A stretch of 60,000 nucleotides of DNA from Symbiodinium natans (lineage: Eukaryota; Sar; Dinophyceae; Suessiales; Symbiodiniaceae). Positions 30,311 to 40,506 of this stretch are shown one piece after another. Below the pieces are notes generated by a model. That model did no database searches. It worked only from the letters and a program-made list of their open reading frames with translations, and had not been told where the DNA came from. The DNA is taken from contig CAJNDS010002086.1 of the NCBI GenBank assembly GCA_905221605.1, positions 177,501 through 237,500 of the forward strand. Direction: 5' to 3'. Each line of letters begins with the position of its first letter. Position 1 is the first letter of the stretch. The position numbers were made by a program, and so were the translations under genes.

Positions 30311-30477
30311 ATGAAATGTAGAATGGCCCTAGCAGCACTAGCACCGTGGAACCCGGGAAGTGCAAGTAGGATGGGACAGCTCGGGCCTCGGAGTGTTTGT
30401 GGAGTGATTTCCTCGAATCTTGGACCTCGTCCGTGCTTCACCCGATGGAGCTTTGAGCCCTTCATCCGTCCATAGCC
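30311..30477 (+). CDS. Small ORF
   Basis: ATG at 30311: MKCRMALAALAPWNPGSASR ... RPCFTRWSFEPFIRP to TAG, followed at once by a CCCTAAA array. The opposite strand is also open. Confidence 0.3.
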
Positions 30478-30528
30478 TAAACCCAAAACCCTAAACCCTA
30501 AACCCTAAACCCTCTTCAACTCCCAAAC

Positions 30529-30596
30529 TCAAGCTCCCCACTCCCTGCATGTGAGGAGTTCTCGATCCCCATCCGCGCCATCATTACCCTCACACT
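30529..30596 (+). CDS. Exon with hydrophobic helix
   Basis: PACEEFSIPIRAIITLTLIL then TA. Likely a membrane segment of the same gene as 30113-30179. Confidence 0.4.
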
Positions 30597-30965
30597 GATC
30601 CTTACTGCCTGATCCAGCAGAGAAATTCATAATTTTGGGCTTGAAGGGTTTTGGCGCATGTGTTTGGGCTCAGGCGAAGAGCACTTAAAACAGCTTAGCT
30701 TCTTGTGAAGAGCTTTCCGTTTCAGTTGCTGCTTTAGTGGGTTCGGGCGAAGTGAAGCCGCCAAGTCTTTGGTGTAAGGGCCTCGCGTTAAAACCCTGGC
30801 TCCAGAGCGCAGGCAGCTTTTAGCAGGGCTTCTCATGAGTCTTCTCAGCAGACCTGCGAAGGGGTCGGTGATCCCAAATTTGCCTGGGCCCTGATGTTTT
30901 GCATCAGGGGCCTGGTGATGTTTTAGGGACAATGACAAAGCCAGGTCGTTGATGGGTTTAACCGA

Positions 30966-31214
30966 GTGTGTGTCTCAACCTATGTCCTTTCCGAGCTTGC
31001 TTGCGCAGCTGTCTTTCAAGTCGTGTTCGCACCAACCTTTCTCTACAAGTTGACTTCGCACTCAGCACTTTCATTCGTGCTTGTTGTTTCTGTTGAGCCG
31101 GCACTCTTTGTTGCACTCCAGCGTAGCTGGCATGATGACCTTCAGATCGACTTTAACCCTCTACTCCTGGACTACTACTTGCTTAAGAACCCCAAAAGAC
31201 TAAAAAAACACTAG
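30966..31214 (+). CDS. ORF with two hydrophobic stretches
   Basis: CVSTYVLSELACAAVFQVVF ... SFVLVVSVEPALFVALQRSW; the last codons fall in a palindromic element (31165-31335), so the exon probably ends near 31160. Family unknown. Confidence 0.35.
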   Translation: MCVSTYVLSELACAAVFQVVFAPTFLYKLTSHSALSFVLVVSVEPALFVALQRSWHDDLQIDFNPLLLDYYLLKNPKRLKKH

Positions 31215-31335
31215 TCCCCGTATTACCCTTAATTAATAAGGAAGAACATTTTGTTAATAAAACAGCAACAATCCCCATATTACCCTTGATAAGGAAGTTT
31301 TTTCCGGGCTTCTTAAGCAATGAGTAGTGGACCGA
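31165..31335. repeat. Element family F, copy 1
   Basis: CTACTACTTGCTTAAGAACCCC ... GGCTTCTTAAGCAATGAGTAG inverted ends; internal part duplicated. Relative at 33372-33510. Confidence 0.75.
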
Positions 31336-31382
31336 CCCTAAACCCTAAACCCTAAACCCTAAACCCTAAACCCTAAACCGTT

Positions 31383-31466
31383 GTTGGCCCGGAGCCCCTG
31401 CGGCCAAGGATCACCAGTGTTGCATTTGGCCCGCGCTGGGATGGCACCAGAGGCACTTGCGTCGAG
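31383..31466 (+). CDS. Exon between telomere-type arrays
   Basis: VGPEPLRPRITSVAFGPRWD then GTRGTCVE. The phrase ITSVAFGP recalls a WD40 strand, but a single copy is not enough to assign it. Confidence 0.45.
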
Positions 31467-31482
31467 TAGAACGATGGTTTGG

Positions 31483-31590
31483 GTTTAGGGTTTAGGGTTT
31501 AAGGGTTTAGGGTTTAGGGTTTAGGGTTTAGGGTTTAGGGTTTAGGGTTTAGGGTTTAGGGTTTAGGGTTTAGGGTTTAGGGTTTAGGGT
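31483..31590. repeat. TTTAGGG array, about 15 units
   Basis: Ends exactly at the exon beginning CAGAAAGTGTCG (31591). Confidence 0.95.
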
Positions 31591-31685
31591 CAGAAAGTGT
31601 CGGAGCTAGAGGGAGCAGGCATCAATGCAACAACCGTTTTTGTCATTGCAACTTATGCATGGGCGAGGTTGTGTCTGGTTCAGGT
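31591..31685 (+). CDS. Exon with hydrophobic helix
   Basis: Starts right after the 105-bp TTTAGGG array: QKVSELEGAGINATTVFVIA then TYAWARLCLVQ, ending at CAG|GTAGTC. Confidence 0.5.
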
Positions 31686-32099
31686 AGTCTTTCCTTTGCA
31701 GGCATGGACAGATGTAGGTTGCAGTGTGGAGCCGTAGGAAATGAAAGACCACGGGCTCAGTTATCAAGTTGCGGTTCCTGACCATGGTTATCGAAGAGCA
31801 GTCTGGTCGCCCAGCTCTCATAGTCCATCACTTCCTCTTGTGGTCTTGGGTCGGACATCCTGATCCTCAAGACCACCCACACCCTAAACCCTATAAACCC
31901 TAAACCCCTAAACCCTTAAACCCTTAAACCCTAAACCCAGCTTCTGTAGGACTATAAGACACTCCGAGGCCCGGCCAGGTTTGCGCTTTTTGGGGGTAGC
32001 TGCCCGCCTCATCCGCCTGGAACCCTAAACCCTAAACCCTAAACCCTAAACCCTAAACCCTAAACCCTAAACCCTAAACCCTGACAGTTGAGGGGGTAG

Positions 32100-32195
32100 C
32101 TGCCCGCGCCTCATCCGCCTGGAGGCTTCCTGAGCAGCGAGGGCGAGAAGCCCAAGAAAAAGAACAAGTCCAAGAAGAAGAAGAAGCCCAGCAAT
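32100..32195 (+). CDS. Lysine-rich exon
   Basis: LPAPHPPGGFLSSEGEKPKK then a run of Lys/Asn/Ser codons and KPSNEG, ending at a GC donor (GAAG|GCAGGG). It overlaps the right copy of a direct duplication flanking a CCCTAAA array. Confidence 0.45.
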
Positions 32196-32803
32196 GAAGG
32201 CAGGGCTTGTTGGGGGTTTAGGGGTTTAGGATTTAGGGTTTAGGGTTTAGGGTTTAGGGTGGGAACCTTAATCCCACAAGTCCCACAAGGTTGGGTGGAT
32301 GCATGAGATTTAGTTTCGGAGGTACAGAGATCCATCTCTTGTGTTGGATTTCCTAGGTTTGGGAGCTGCGACCTTTGAACTCAATGTTTTTTTTTTGCGC
32401 AGGGATGTCAGCTTTTCGTCATGCTTGGGGATTTCGGCTTCGTTTCGGTGTGTTCGAGGATTCAGGGATTTGCCTCTTGCTTTTCTTGTCGTGTCGCTCG
32501 GGGAGCCTGGGATGGGTATCAACAAGATGAGATAAGGATCAAAAGCAAGTCGAAACTAGGACAAGGAAGGAAAGAAGGAAATGAAGCGAAAGATACAGAA
32601 TGGCATACCGAGAATCAAGACATACAGATATGTGGGAAGAAAGGTAACTACGAAGAACCGAAGACCTTCAGATAATAGCAACGAGAAATGAACAGTGAAC
32701 TAGAGAACAGAAGGGACATAAGACCCCTACAGGCTGTTGGTGATCCCCCTAAACCCTAAACCCTAAACCCTAAACCCTAAACCCTAAACCCTGATCCTGC
32801 TCG

Positions 32804-32947
32804 GATACCATCCTGAACCTCAAGTTTTCATGCCAGCCATCAACCAGCCCTGCTGGTGAGGCGAGGCACCAACTTTGCGAACCCTGGTTGGACGGGCCTA
32901 GCGGGGGGGCTGAAGCGCCGCTCTTTCTGCGCATGCAATGCCTCAGG
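32804..32947 (+). CDS. Exon, unknown protein
   Basis: SCSDTILNLKFSCQPSTSPA, then GEARHQLCEPWLDG and PLFLRMQCL, ending near CTCAG|GGTATG. It follows a CCCTAAA array. Confidence 0.4.
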
Positions 32948-33010
32948 GTATGCTGGACATGACCCTTAGACTAGGATGCCCAGTAGTGCCCTTATTCACT
33001 TGTTTCGGCG

Positions 33011-33040
33011 CGGGGGGGGGGGGGGGGGGGGGGGGGGGGT
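33011..33040. repeat. G run of about 29
   Basis: Homopolymer inside the diverged family C element. Confidence 0.9.
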
Positions 33041-33371
33041 AGGTTCCCTTATAACCCCTTTAAGCAAAAAAGGGCACCCCTTTGAATCTTAGGATACTGG
33101 GCAACCTAGTAGACTCCGAGAAGCAACTTTCAAGCTTTGTAGAGCTGCTTGCTCCTGAGCTCCAAACAACCCTATACCCTCAACCCTGAACCCTCAACCC
33201 TAAACCCTAAACCCTCAACCCTAAACAACTGCGCTCATAGGCCGAGGCCACATGGGCATGAAACCCCCGCCATCCCATGCCTTTGCTCGGAGAGGCGTGG
33301 CATGTACAAAGGACCGCCATGCTGTGCAAAGCATACACAGCTGGGATGGATGCTGGCTTTGGCCCCACCAC

Positions 33372-33510
33372 TACTACTACTATTGGCTTAAGAACCTCCC
33401 CCCCCCCCAAAAAAAAAGAAAAGAAATGAAAAGAATAGCCCCTACATTGCCCTTATAAGAAACAGTCTTCTTATTTTTGGGGGCTTCTTAAGGAAATAGT
33501 AGACTATCGT
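33372..33510. repeat. Element family F, copy 2
   Basis: CTACTATTGGCTTAAGAACC ... GGGCTTCTTAAGGAAATAGTAG inverted ends around A- and C-rich runs. Confidence 0.75.
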
Positions 33511-33532
33511 TTGCTATAGTTGCTCCGGAACA

Positions 33533-33652
33533 GTGAGTGCCATGACCACTTCACAAGCTCCGGCCATCCATCCGCCTTTCCCCAAAGCCTTGGAATATGA
33601 GCATGCGCGTTTGTACATAAACGGTTGCGGCGCAGGGTTGGTGGAGAAATGT

Positions 33653-33708
<56 letters not shown>

Positions 33709-33881
33709 GGGGGGGGAGGCGGAGGAGCTGCAAAAGATGTATTGAGGCAAACTCCCTGCTGCTGCAAGGTCACGCCTTGGGCCCTTGCTTTCAGGCTTTG
33801 GAGGCAGACCCTGGCTGCCCAAAAAAGCACACTTTCCTGAGGGATACAAATCACTTGGCAGCTGTTCTTGTTATTAAATGA
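33533..33881 (+). CDS. Two possible exons around a long G run
   Basis: 33539-33650: SAMTTSQAPAIHPPFPKALE then YEHARLYINGCGAG. A G run of about 54 follows at 33653-33707. After TTTCAG, 33793-33881 reads ALEADPGCPKKHTFLRDTNH then LAAVLVIK and TGA. The polyglycine/polyproline frames across the G run are artefacts. Confidence 0.35.
33653..33717. repeat. G run of about 54 and GGTGG tail
   Basis: Longest homopolymer in the window; length may be affected by sequencing. Confidence 0.9.
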
Positions 33882-34500
33882 GGACCCTGCTCAGCTTAAA
33901 ATCCTTAGTCACCCAAATCCAAAACCCTCTCCCACACCCAGAAAGCCTTAAAGCAGTTGACACCAGAGTCCTTCAGACCTCCGACTTCGGAACTTTTCAG
34001 GATCACAGGCCCGACCGGTCGATGAGTGATCTGGGTTCAACACCGGATCTGGGTATTGTACTTGTAGGTGTCGGCCGTCGATCCCGATGGTACTTGAATG
34101 GATTCCAACACCTCTCTGGTTCTTATGTTTCTTTGCTTTCCAGATCTGGTTAAACCCTAAACTTGGGATGCTCCCCCTTATACGAACAGTCTTTAGTAGG
34201 GATTCTAGTACCCCCCCTATAAAAATCTCCAACAGTTGCGGTCCCGACAGCCTCAACATACCAGAAAGATTGAGCGGCGCTGGCCAGCATTGTCATCAAC
34301 CTTGGCGTTAGCTGGTTGAGGGTTTAGGGCCGACTGCCCAAGATTCAGGTGCAAAAAGGGGTTTAGGGTTCAAGTCCAGTGGCCAAAAAAAGGGCTTATA
34401 TGGGGACCGCAAGCAAGTGCTGAAAGGTTTTGAGCTGGCTTATACCCTAAACCCTAAACCCTAAACCCTAAATTGCTGGTGTTCGCCTCATATCTCAGGC

Positions 34501-34761
34501 ATGGCTTCACAGGATCCGGCTCCTTCGATGGGGGGGGCAGCCCTGACACGCAGACTATCAGGCCTGACATGTGGTTAAGGTGGATCCATAGTTGCACAGA
34601 AGTTGCACGGGTTTAGGGTTTAGGGTTTAGGGTTTAGGGTTTAGGGTTTAGGGTTTAGGGTGAAACCTTCCCACTCGGCCATGCATGCGGGAGAGAACTG
34701 CTTATGTCAACAGCGTCGCCCGAGGATGGAGAAAAAAAGCCATAGGCTCTTATGAGACTTA
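34501..34761 (+). CDS. Two exons, unknown protein
   Basis: 34501-34608: HGFTGSGSFDGGGSPDTQTI then RPDMWLRWIHSCTEVAR. 34661-34761: LPTRPCMRERTAYVNSVARG then WRKKAIGSYET. A seven-unit TTTAGGG array separates them. They may belong to the RS-tail gene downstream. Confidence 0.4.
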
Positions 34762-34853
34762 AGATTGCGGGCAAGCTCCAGTCATGCGTTTAGGGTTTAG
34801 GATTTAGGGTTCAATTAGGGTTTAGGGTTTAGGGATGCTTTCCAATGTTTCAG

Positions 34854-35510
34854 GCGTATTTGCTGGGTAACTGGGAAACTCCAAGCGCCATGGCTCGGGA
34901 TTCGCGAAGCCGCAGCGGGCGCCGATACAGCCGAGGCACCTTGGAGGGGCTAGGTGTAACCCTAAACCCTAAACCCTAAACCAGAGGTTCCATCTGTAGT
35001 AGTGATGTGTCCGGTGTAGGATGCTTCGGTGCAGATACACTTCCGAAGCCCTGAGACGATGTTGAGGCAAGAATTGTTTTACAACGCCTTAAACCATACA
35101 TTCTCGCCAACGTCAAAAGGACCCCGAACTCTAAAACTACGTCCCGAGGTCCTCGGCGGACGCCGCCACGGCGGACACCGCCGCGACGCAGTCCACCCCG
35201 GCCCGGGATCTAAGCTTGTGACATCTGTGCTAGCGGGTTTCGGAGTACTAAAGAGGACGGATGGAAATCATCACATGCTCGCGAGGGCTGTGCATCGGCG
35301 CGACCGTAAACTGCATCCATTGACATCGACCTGAGCCTCAGGCGGCGGCGCAGCCCAACTCCTCCTCGGCGGCGGCGCTCCCCCAGCCCGCGGCGGCGCT
35401 CGCCCAGCCCGCGGCGGCGCTCTCCTAGCCCGCGGCGACGCTCCCCCAGTCCGCGGCGGCGCGCGCCCAGTCCTCCGCGGCTCGGCAAGACCCCAACTTT
35501 GTCACGTTGA
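34854..35510 (+). CDS. Arginine/serine-rich (RS domain) protein, exons
   Basis: Exon 34854-34953, after TTTCAG, reads AYLLGNWETPSAMARDSRSR then SGRRYSRGTLEGL and ends at GTGTAA. The ATG at 34890 could be a start, giving an SR-like N-terminus. Exon 35319-35510 ends the protein: IDIDLSLRRRRSP, then five repeats of (R)RRSPSPR and KTPTLSR, TGA. RS tails are typical of SR splicing factors, the usual substrates of CLK/SRPK kinases such as the one at 45-58 kb. No RRM motif was found between the two exons; a further open stretch at 35130-35220 is Arg/Gly/His-rich. Confidence 0.55.
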
Positions 35511-35577
35511 GCCTCTAAGTCGGATTGGAAATGAGGTGCAGGTGAGGAGGCGCTGGTTCAGGGTGCAGGGTGCAATC

Positions 35578-35878
35578 ATTTGTGGACCCGGGGTTTGGAC
35601 AAAGGTTGCAATCCAATCTTTCCTCAACCTTTCCAAACCATGGTTCTTCGGGGCTCTGTGTTTGACAGATGTTGTATCTTGATGACTTCATGATTCTTTC
35701 GTCGTTGTGCAAGAAAGACAGAGGAAAAATTGACAAAGAAGGATGGCAAGCAATGATAAAACAGGTTATCTGCTTCTTGCGTCCTCACCTATCCCCTCTT
35801 GACCAGTGTGAAAGATACTTTGCGGGATCCTCTGGCGGTGCCTCTCCAGCAGTCAAAGGAGGAACAAGCAAGGCCTGA
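35578..35878 (+). CDS. EF-hand-like exon(s)
   Basis: 35580-35668: GPGVWTKVAIQSFLNLSKPW then FFGALCLT. From 35669, after TTGACAG: MLYLDDFMILSSLCKKDRGK then IDKEGWQAMIKQ, and on to TGA. The second part resembles the second half of an EF-hand (loop D-R-G-K-I-D-K-E, helix W-x-x-M-I) with the first calcium ligand replaced. The opposite strand is open, so confidence is moderate. Confidence 0.4.
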
Positions 35879-35984
35879 AAAAAAACAGTTCCAAACAAAC
35901 AAGGCACACAAAACTATACTCCTTTTCTACTTCCGTCCACTTCAGCCAGCAACGGCACCGAGTCCTAGCATCGCTGGCAAGGAG

Positions 35985-36095
35985 CCCAGATCTTCCCAAA
36001 ACCCCTTAATCAAGGTATATACCCTAATTCGGAATAAGGATCCTTAGTAAAAATTAGGGTATCTTCCTTACTTAAGGGGTTTGGGAAGATCTGGG
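35985..36095. repeat. Palindromic element family A, copy 4
   Basis: Ends CCCAGATCTTCCCAAAACC / GGTTTGGGAAGATCTGGG, centre GGATCC. Confidence 0.85.
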
Positions 36096-36124
36096 AAGGG
36101 CCTAGGGCCTTGCTCATTCTTTGC

Positions 36125-36345
36125 ACCTTGGGGACCACAGGAACCCCAAAAGAGGCTCATTCTAGCTCCTATTGCCTTAGAGTAGGAATTCAAGTAGTCT
36201 AGAGTATGACCCCCTAAACCCTAAACCCTAAACCCTAAACCCTAAACCCTAAACCCTAAACCCTAAACCCTAAACCCTAAACCCTAAACCCTAAACCCCA
36301 ATCTTAGGGTTCATGTTATTTTTTTCAAGGGAAGCCTCGACACTC
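36125..36345. repeat. Palindromic element family B, copy 6, split by a CCCTAAA array
   Basis: The right third is interrupted by about 12 CCCTAAA units (36214-36298) before CAATCTTAGGGTTCATG resumes. Confidence 0.75.
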
Positions 36346-36411
36346 TGGAGGCCTCGGCGGTCCCCGCGCCGAGACGCCGAGCCGATGAAAGAGGCCATGG
36401 ACCCAGATCTT

Positions 36412-36685
36412 CCAAAGCCCCTGAACTAAGGTGTATATACCCTAGTTCATACCCTAAACCCTAAAACCCTAAAACCCTAAACCCTAAACCCTAAGAATTA
36501 GGGGATATACCTTATAATTATAAGGTATATATACCCTAATTCATAATAAGGATCCTGATTATGAATTAGGGTATATACCCTAGTTCATACCCTAAACCCT
36601 AAACCCTAAAACCCTAAACCCTAAAACCCTAAACCCTAAGAATTAGGAAATATACCTTATTATAATGGGCTTTGGAAGATCTGGG
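36412..36685. repeat. Palindromic element family A, copy 5, with two CCCTAAA inserts
   Basis: Normal family ends enclose a doubled interior. Each half holds a CCCTAAA/CCCTAAAA array (about 36450-36495 and 36590-36640) where the GGATCC centre would be. Confidence 0.8.
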
Positions 36686-37092
36686 GGCTGAAGTTGCGGA
36701 TGCAGTGCTTTGGGCTTTTTAATCGCGGCTTGGGCTTGGGGGTTTAGGGGTTTAGGGGTTTAGGGTTTAGGGTTTAGGGTTTTAGGGTTTTAGGGTTCAG
36801 GGAGACTCCGTTTTTTGGTACCAGTTGTGGCCTCCACCCTTGCGCGAGGGGAGAGGCCCGAAAGAGTACTTGGCACAGAGTAAACTCCAGAAAGTTGGAA
36901 CATGGTTTAATGGATGAGTGGAGCTAGGATTCCCTTTAGTGTACCTTTTGGGGCAGGGTGATAAGGATGTTCCAGCTTTTTGGAGTTAAGTGTAGTGAGA
37001 GCCAGCTATCTCAGCGATTGCCGTTGTCAACGACATTGTGGACATTGACTAATTAGCATTCACAGTGCCCTGGTGGGCAAGAGAACGATCGG

Positions 37093-37422
37093 GTGTGCTG
37101 TTCGTGCCGAACCCACAACATGACCACGGTCCCTTGCACTCATTTCTCACCTGCTCTTCTGCGGTGGCAGACTTCCAAGGATGAACTCATGTTGTTTATC
37201 CGGCCACATTCTTGGCATGAAGCCCTTCGGTCCTGCGACGGTTTGCTCACTCGACCCTTCCCATCCAAGAGGGGTGTGCCCTGGGACCTCGACGTCAACC
37301 CTGGTCCCGACACCACCTTCCCCTACAGGCCCAGTCGGGTCAGGAACGGCCTTTCCCTCTGGCAACCAGCAACTGGTCAAGATGGTTCCACGTACATCTC
37401 CTCCTTCCAAAGGAGACCATGA
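37093..37422 (+). CDS. 109-codon ORF
   Basis: Reads TSKDELMLFIRPHSWHEALR ... DVNPGPDTTFPYRPSRVRNG to TGA. A second + frame (37181-37432) and the - strand are open over the same bases, so which, if any, is real cannot be decided by eye. Confidence 0.3.
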   Translation: MCCSCRTHNMTTVPCTHFSPALLRWQTSKDELMLFIRPHSWHEALRSCDGLLTRPFPSKRGVPWDLDVNPGPDTTFPYRPSRVRNGLSLWQPATGQDGSTYISSFQRRP

Positions 37423-37465
37423 GCAACTTTGATGCTGCACCTCACAATTGAGCCGATGTTCCGCC

Positions 37466-37582
37466 TTGCCTTGGGATTAAATGAACCCAAAGATTGGAAC
37501 CGTATACCCTATACTACTATAATCCTTATTAGGGTATAAATGAACCATCAACCCTTCTAGCGTTCATTTGGTTCTCAAGGTA
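37466..37582. repeat. Palindromic element family B, copy 7
   Basis: Full-length copy with diverged ends (CCTTGGGATTAAATGAACC / GGTTCTCAAGG). Confidence 0.8.
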
Positions 37583-37696
37583 CTGCCCGAAACAATCGTG
37601 GCCGTAACGCCTTTTGCCATGATCAGGCGGACAGTGCCAGGAACTTCGACGGTCCATGTCACTTCCCAATCCTTGGTCTCAGAAAGGTTTTAGGGT
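37583..37696 (+). CDS. Exon right of a palindromic element
   Basis: Starts at the end of the element 37466-37582: LPETIVAVTPFAMIRRTVPG then TSTVHVTSQSLVSER. A second frame (RNNRGRNAFCHDQADSARN) is open too. Confidence 0.4.
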
Positions 37697-37852
37697 AGAG
37701 GGTTTAGGGTGTAAGGAATTCCTGAAGCTTGGTATTGTAACGTCGTGTCGTGTATGCTATTCCGGGACATGCATGCAGATGCAAAACAAGTTGGGCACCA
37801 CCTGCCAACGAGTCCGGAATGACCCGCCCATGCCGGCCCTTGAAGTGGCCCA

Positions 37853-37977
37853 TGTGTGGGTGTATGTGAGAAGAAGAGAAGGAGAGGGAGAAAGAGAGAG
37901 AACGGACTCGGAGGTGTGGGTGTATATGTGAGAAGAAGAGAAGGAGAGGGAGAAGGAGAGAGAACGGACTTGGAGGT
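37853..37977. repeat. Tandem duplication of GA-rich unit (~62 bp x2)
   Basis: GTGGGTGTATGTGAGAAGAAG ... GAGAACGGACTCGGAG appears twice. Confidence 0.85.
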
Positions 37978-38231
37978 TTGCGGCTTGACGTTTCGGCTGT
38001 TTTGGGGCTCGTGCGTTCAAGGAGTTACGAGCTGGAGGCTCGGAAAAGTTTATGGAAGGCGCACAGCGGCTCGGTGTCCTTAGGCCATTGCTTCACAAGG
38101 AGTCTGAGTTTTAAAAATGCCGCGCAAGGGGTGATGTGGCAACCGCAACCTTTGTGCCCGACCCTAAGCCACTACACCACTATGCCTGTGTCTGATGCTG
38201 GAGCAACCCTGGGCTTCTACAACATACTTCT

Positions 38232-38470
38232 AAACCTTCAGCACAAAACCTCAAGCCGCGAATCCCTTCCAACAGCCGCATCTGACCCCTGCGCAGGAGA
38301 CGGTGTCTGCAACTGATGGCGATGGGAACGAGTCAGAAATCACAACGACGGTCATCGACGGCATTCCCAGATCCAGCGGCGGGCCTAAGATTGGAGAGGG
38401 CGCCCCTTGCATTGTGACGTTCATTTTCCCCGGCAAGTGTGTCAATATTACAGGGTTCCAACGTAGAGAG
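38232..38470 (+). CDS. Exon, unknown protein
   Basis: QQPHLTPAQETVSATDGDGN, then ESEITTTVIDGIPRSSGG and IVTFIFPGKCVNIT. A long - strand frame (38251-38877) overlaps but is less convincing here. Confidence 0.4.
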
Positions 38471-38577
38471 GGAGGGGCACGGTCGATGCGGCCGTGCGGT
38501 AAGCCCAACCCAGCTCGCATTTTGAATGGACGAAAATCACGCGCTCGCCTCAGGCGGGTGTGGCCGCGCTCGGCGTT

Positions 38578-38705
38578 CTTGAAACTTTCATCGCTTTTGG
38601 ACGTGTGGGCTCGCGAAATGCGAAGCTGTCGTCGCTTTGGGATGTCTGGGCTCGAGTCGAGAAATGCGAAATCGTCCGCACTTTTGGTCTTCTGGGCGCT
38701 TGGTG
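38578..38705. repeat. Minisatellite, about three ~45-55-bp units
   Basis: Shared phrases TCGTCGCTTTTGGA and TGTGGGCTCGCGAAATGCGAA. Confidence 0.65.
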
Positions 38706-38885
38706 CCCTTGATCCGTTAGAATGCTCTGGCGTGTCCACATGATGTCTCACTGCTCTCCATACAGTGTGGTTAAATTTGGGGCAAGACACGCTCCGCCTC
38801 AGTTCGGGGCTCTTTGAAGGTCTTAGATGCCCAACCTCTCGGCCTGAGACCCTGGATCCGGAAGCATTAAATCTCAAACCCGGAA

Positions 38886-38982
38886 GGTCCGTTGCCCGAA
38901 GCCACTGCGGCGCAGTTCAGCTGTGCGGCGGCGAACTATCTAAAGTCTGTCTTTCAAAGCGCTTCAAAAGTCCTGCTGCTTT
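38886..38982 (+). CDS. Exon, unknown protein
   Basis: PEATAAQFSCAAANYLKSVF then QSASK, after CGGAAG. Other frames are also open. Family unknown. Confidence 0.3.
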
Positions 38983-39303
38983 CCTGCTCCTGCTCGTGCT
39001 GGTATCCTGCTGACGCCCCGAGTGGCCCCAGGACCAGAACCTGGAAACACCTTAAAGCTCTCTCGATGCACATGTTCTCACACCTGCTGCCAGTTGTTAG
39101 AGCCGCAAGCGTCTTAATGTAGGTGCTCAGCTCAAATATACCTGGTGTCGTCCGTCTTCTGTCCCCAAGCAACCTGCCCCCAACTGGAACCAACAGCCGT
39201 CCCCATCCCACTCTACGACTCCACATCCCCACTTCCCCAGAGGTGGCGAGCTGACCTACCGAGCAGAGGCATTCCCATGCACCTAAAGCTCGGGGGCTTC
39301 TTC

Positions 39304-39411
39304 CTTGGGGAGGATGAACCCTAAGGATTGTGGTCATCTACCCTATACTACTGTAATTCCTATTAAGGTATATGAGCCCTAAGCCCTGTTTAGGCTTCAT
39401 GTGGTCCCTAA
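39304..39411. repeat. Palindromic element family B, copy 8
   Basis: Full-length diverged copy (CCTTGGGGAGGATGAACC ... GTGGTCCCTAAGG). Confidence 0.8.
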
Positions 39412-39514
39412 GGTTCAAATTGTCTCCAAAATCGTTTAGGGTTTGGGGTTTGGGGTTTGGGGTTTAGGGTTTAGGGTTTAGGGTTTAGGGTTTAGGGTTT
39501 AGGGTTTAGGGTTT

Positions 39515-39627
39515 AGTTATCAAATCCTTCTTGGAAGGTGAATGTTCCGCGAGAGAACGGCTCGGGGCCCCTCGGCAAGCGTGGGCTCACGGCGATCCGA
39601 GGGCCCAACAGGCGTGGACCTCTGGTT
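39515..39627 (+). CDS. Exon between telomere-type arrays
   Basis: LSNPSWKVNVPRENGSGPLG then KRGLTAIRGPNRRGPL. TTTAGGG arrays touch both ends. Confidence 0.5.
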
Positions 39628-39906
39628 TAGGGTTTAGGGTTTGGGGTTTCGGGTTTGGGGTTTAGGGTTTAGGTTGAGGGTTCTAGGGTTTAGGGTTTTG
39701 GTTAAGGGTTTATGGTTTCGGGCAAGGATTCTGGCAATGGGGCAAGAGCGCGGCCATAAGCTCACAGGCCATGTTTCTGGTCACCGGGCCTCAGGCTTTA
39801 ATTAGGTTCAAGAGGCTCGTCTGGGGGAAGATACATGTTCCCAACTAAGCAGGCGGCCAAAGGAATGCTTGCACGTAGCTGACGTAGCTTGGCCGACTTT
39901 CTGATT

Positions 39907-40016
39907 CCCAGATCTTCCAAAACCCCTTAATTAAGGAACATACCCGAGTTTATACTAAGGATCCTTATTATGAATTGGGGTATATACCTTAATTAAGGGA
40001 TTTTGGAAGATCTGGG
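39907..40016. repeat. Palindromic element family A, copy 6
   Basis: 110-bp copy with complete arms. Open exon-like stretches lie on both sides (39805-39900; 40019-40138). Confidence 0.85.
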
Positions 40017-40346
40017 TTCTAAGCTCTTGACAAGAAGGGTTTGGGGCCAGCTCGGCGTTGCCGACCTCAGATCAAAGCGTGAACCACATGGGAAGAGCTT
40101 GGGATGTCCCTGCCTGAACGGACGGTGGCCCACCCAATGACAGTGGATGGTTTTTCAGTGATTGTTGACGGACGGTTTGGAGCTTAGGGTCCAGGGTTTC
40201 GGGTTTAGGGTTTAGGGTTTAGGGTTTAGGGTTTAGGGTTTAGTCTGGGTTTGGGGGAGTCAAGTAACCAAAGTCCAAGCCCGACCCTTAGCTGCCTCTT
40301 GTTGCAGGATCGACCGGACAAGGGCCGAGGCAAGCTAGGGACTTGA

Positions 40347-40506
40347 GGAAGATGTGGGGGATGAACGAGTCAGGGCTTGGGTGAGAGAGGTTCACGAGTT
40401 AGCCGCAATTTTTCATCAGCTGAACAAAAAAAACATTTGCTGTCGCCTCAAGGCTCAAGGCCCAAGACCTAAACCTTCCAGAACTCTAGTGTCGGTATAC
40501 CAGTAA
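40347..40506 (+). CDS. Last exon of an unknown gene
   Basis: After GACTTGAG: EDVGDERVRAWVREVHELAA, then IFHQLNKKNICCRLKAQ and RTLVSVYQ, TAA. Helical then basic. Good coding appearance, family unknown. Confidence 0.5.

Noticed and set aside
33504-33854. Polyproline and polyglycine frames
   Set aside because: They read through a G homopolymer of about 54 bases.
35210-35488. - strand frame rich in GLGERRRG
   Set aside because: Antisense of the RS-encoding exon, which has a clear biological reading on the + strand.
38251-38877. 208-codon - strand frame
   Set aside because: Runs antisense over a + exon-like stretch and a minisatellite; no recognised motif. Kept only as a possibility.
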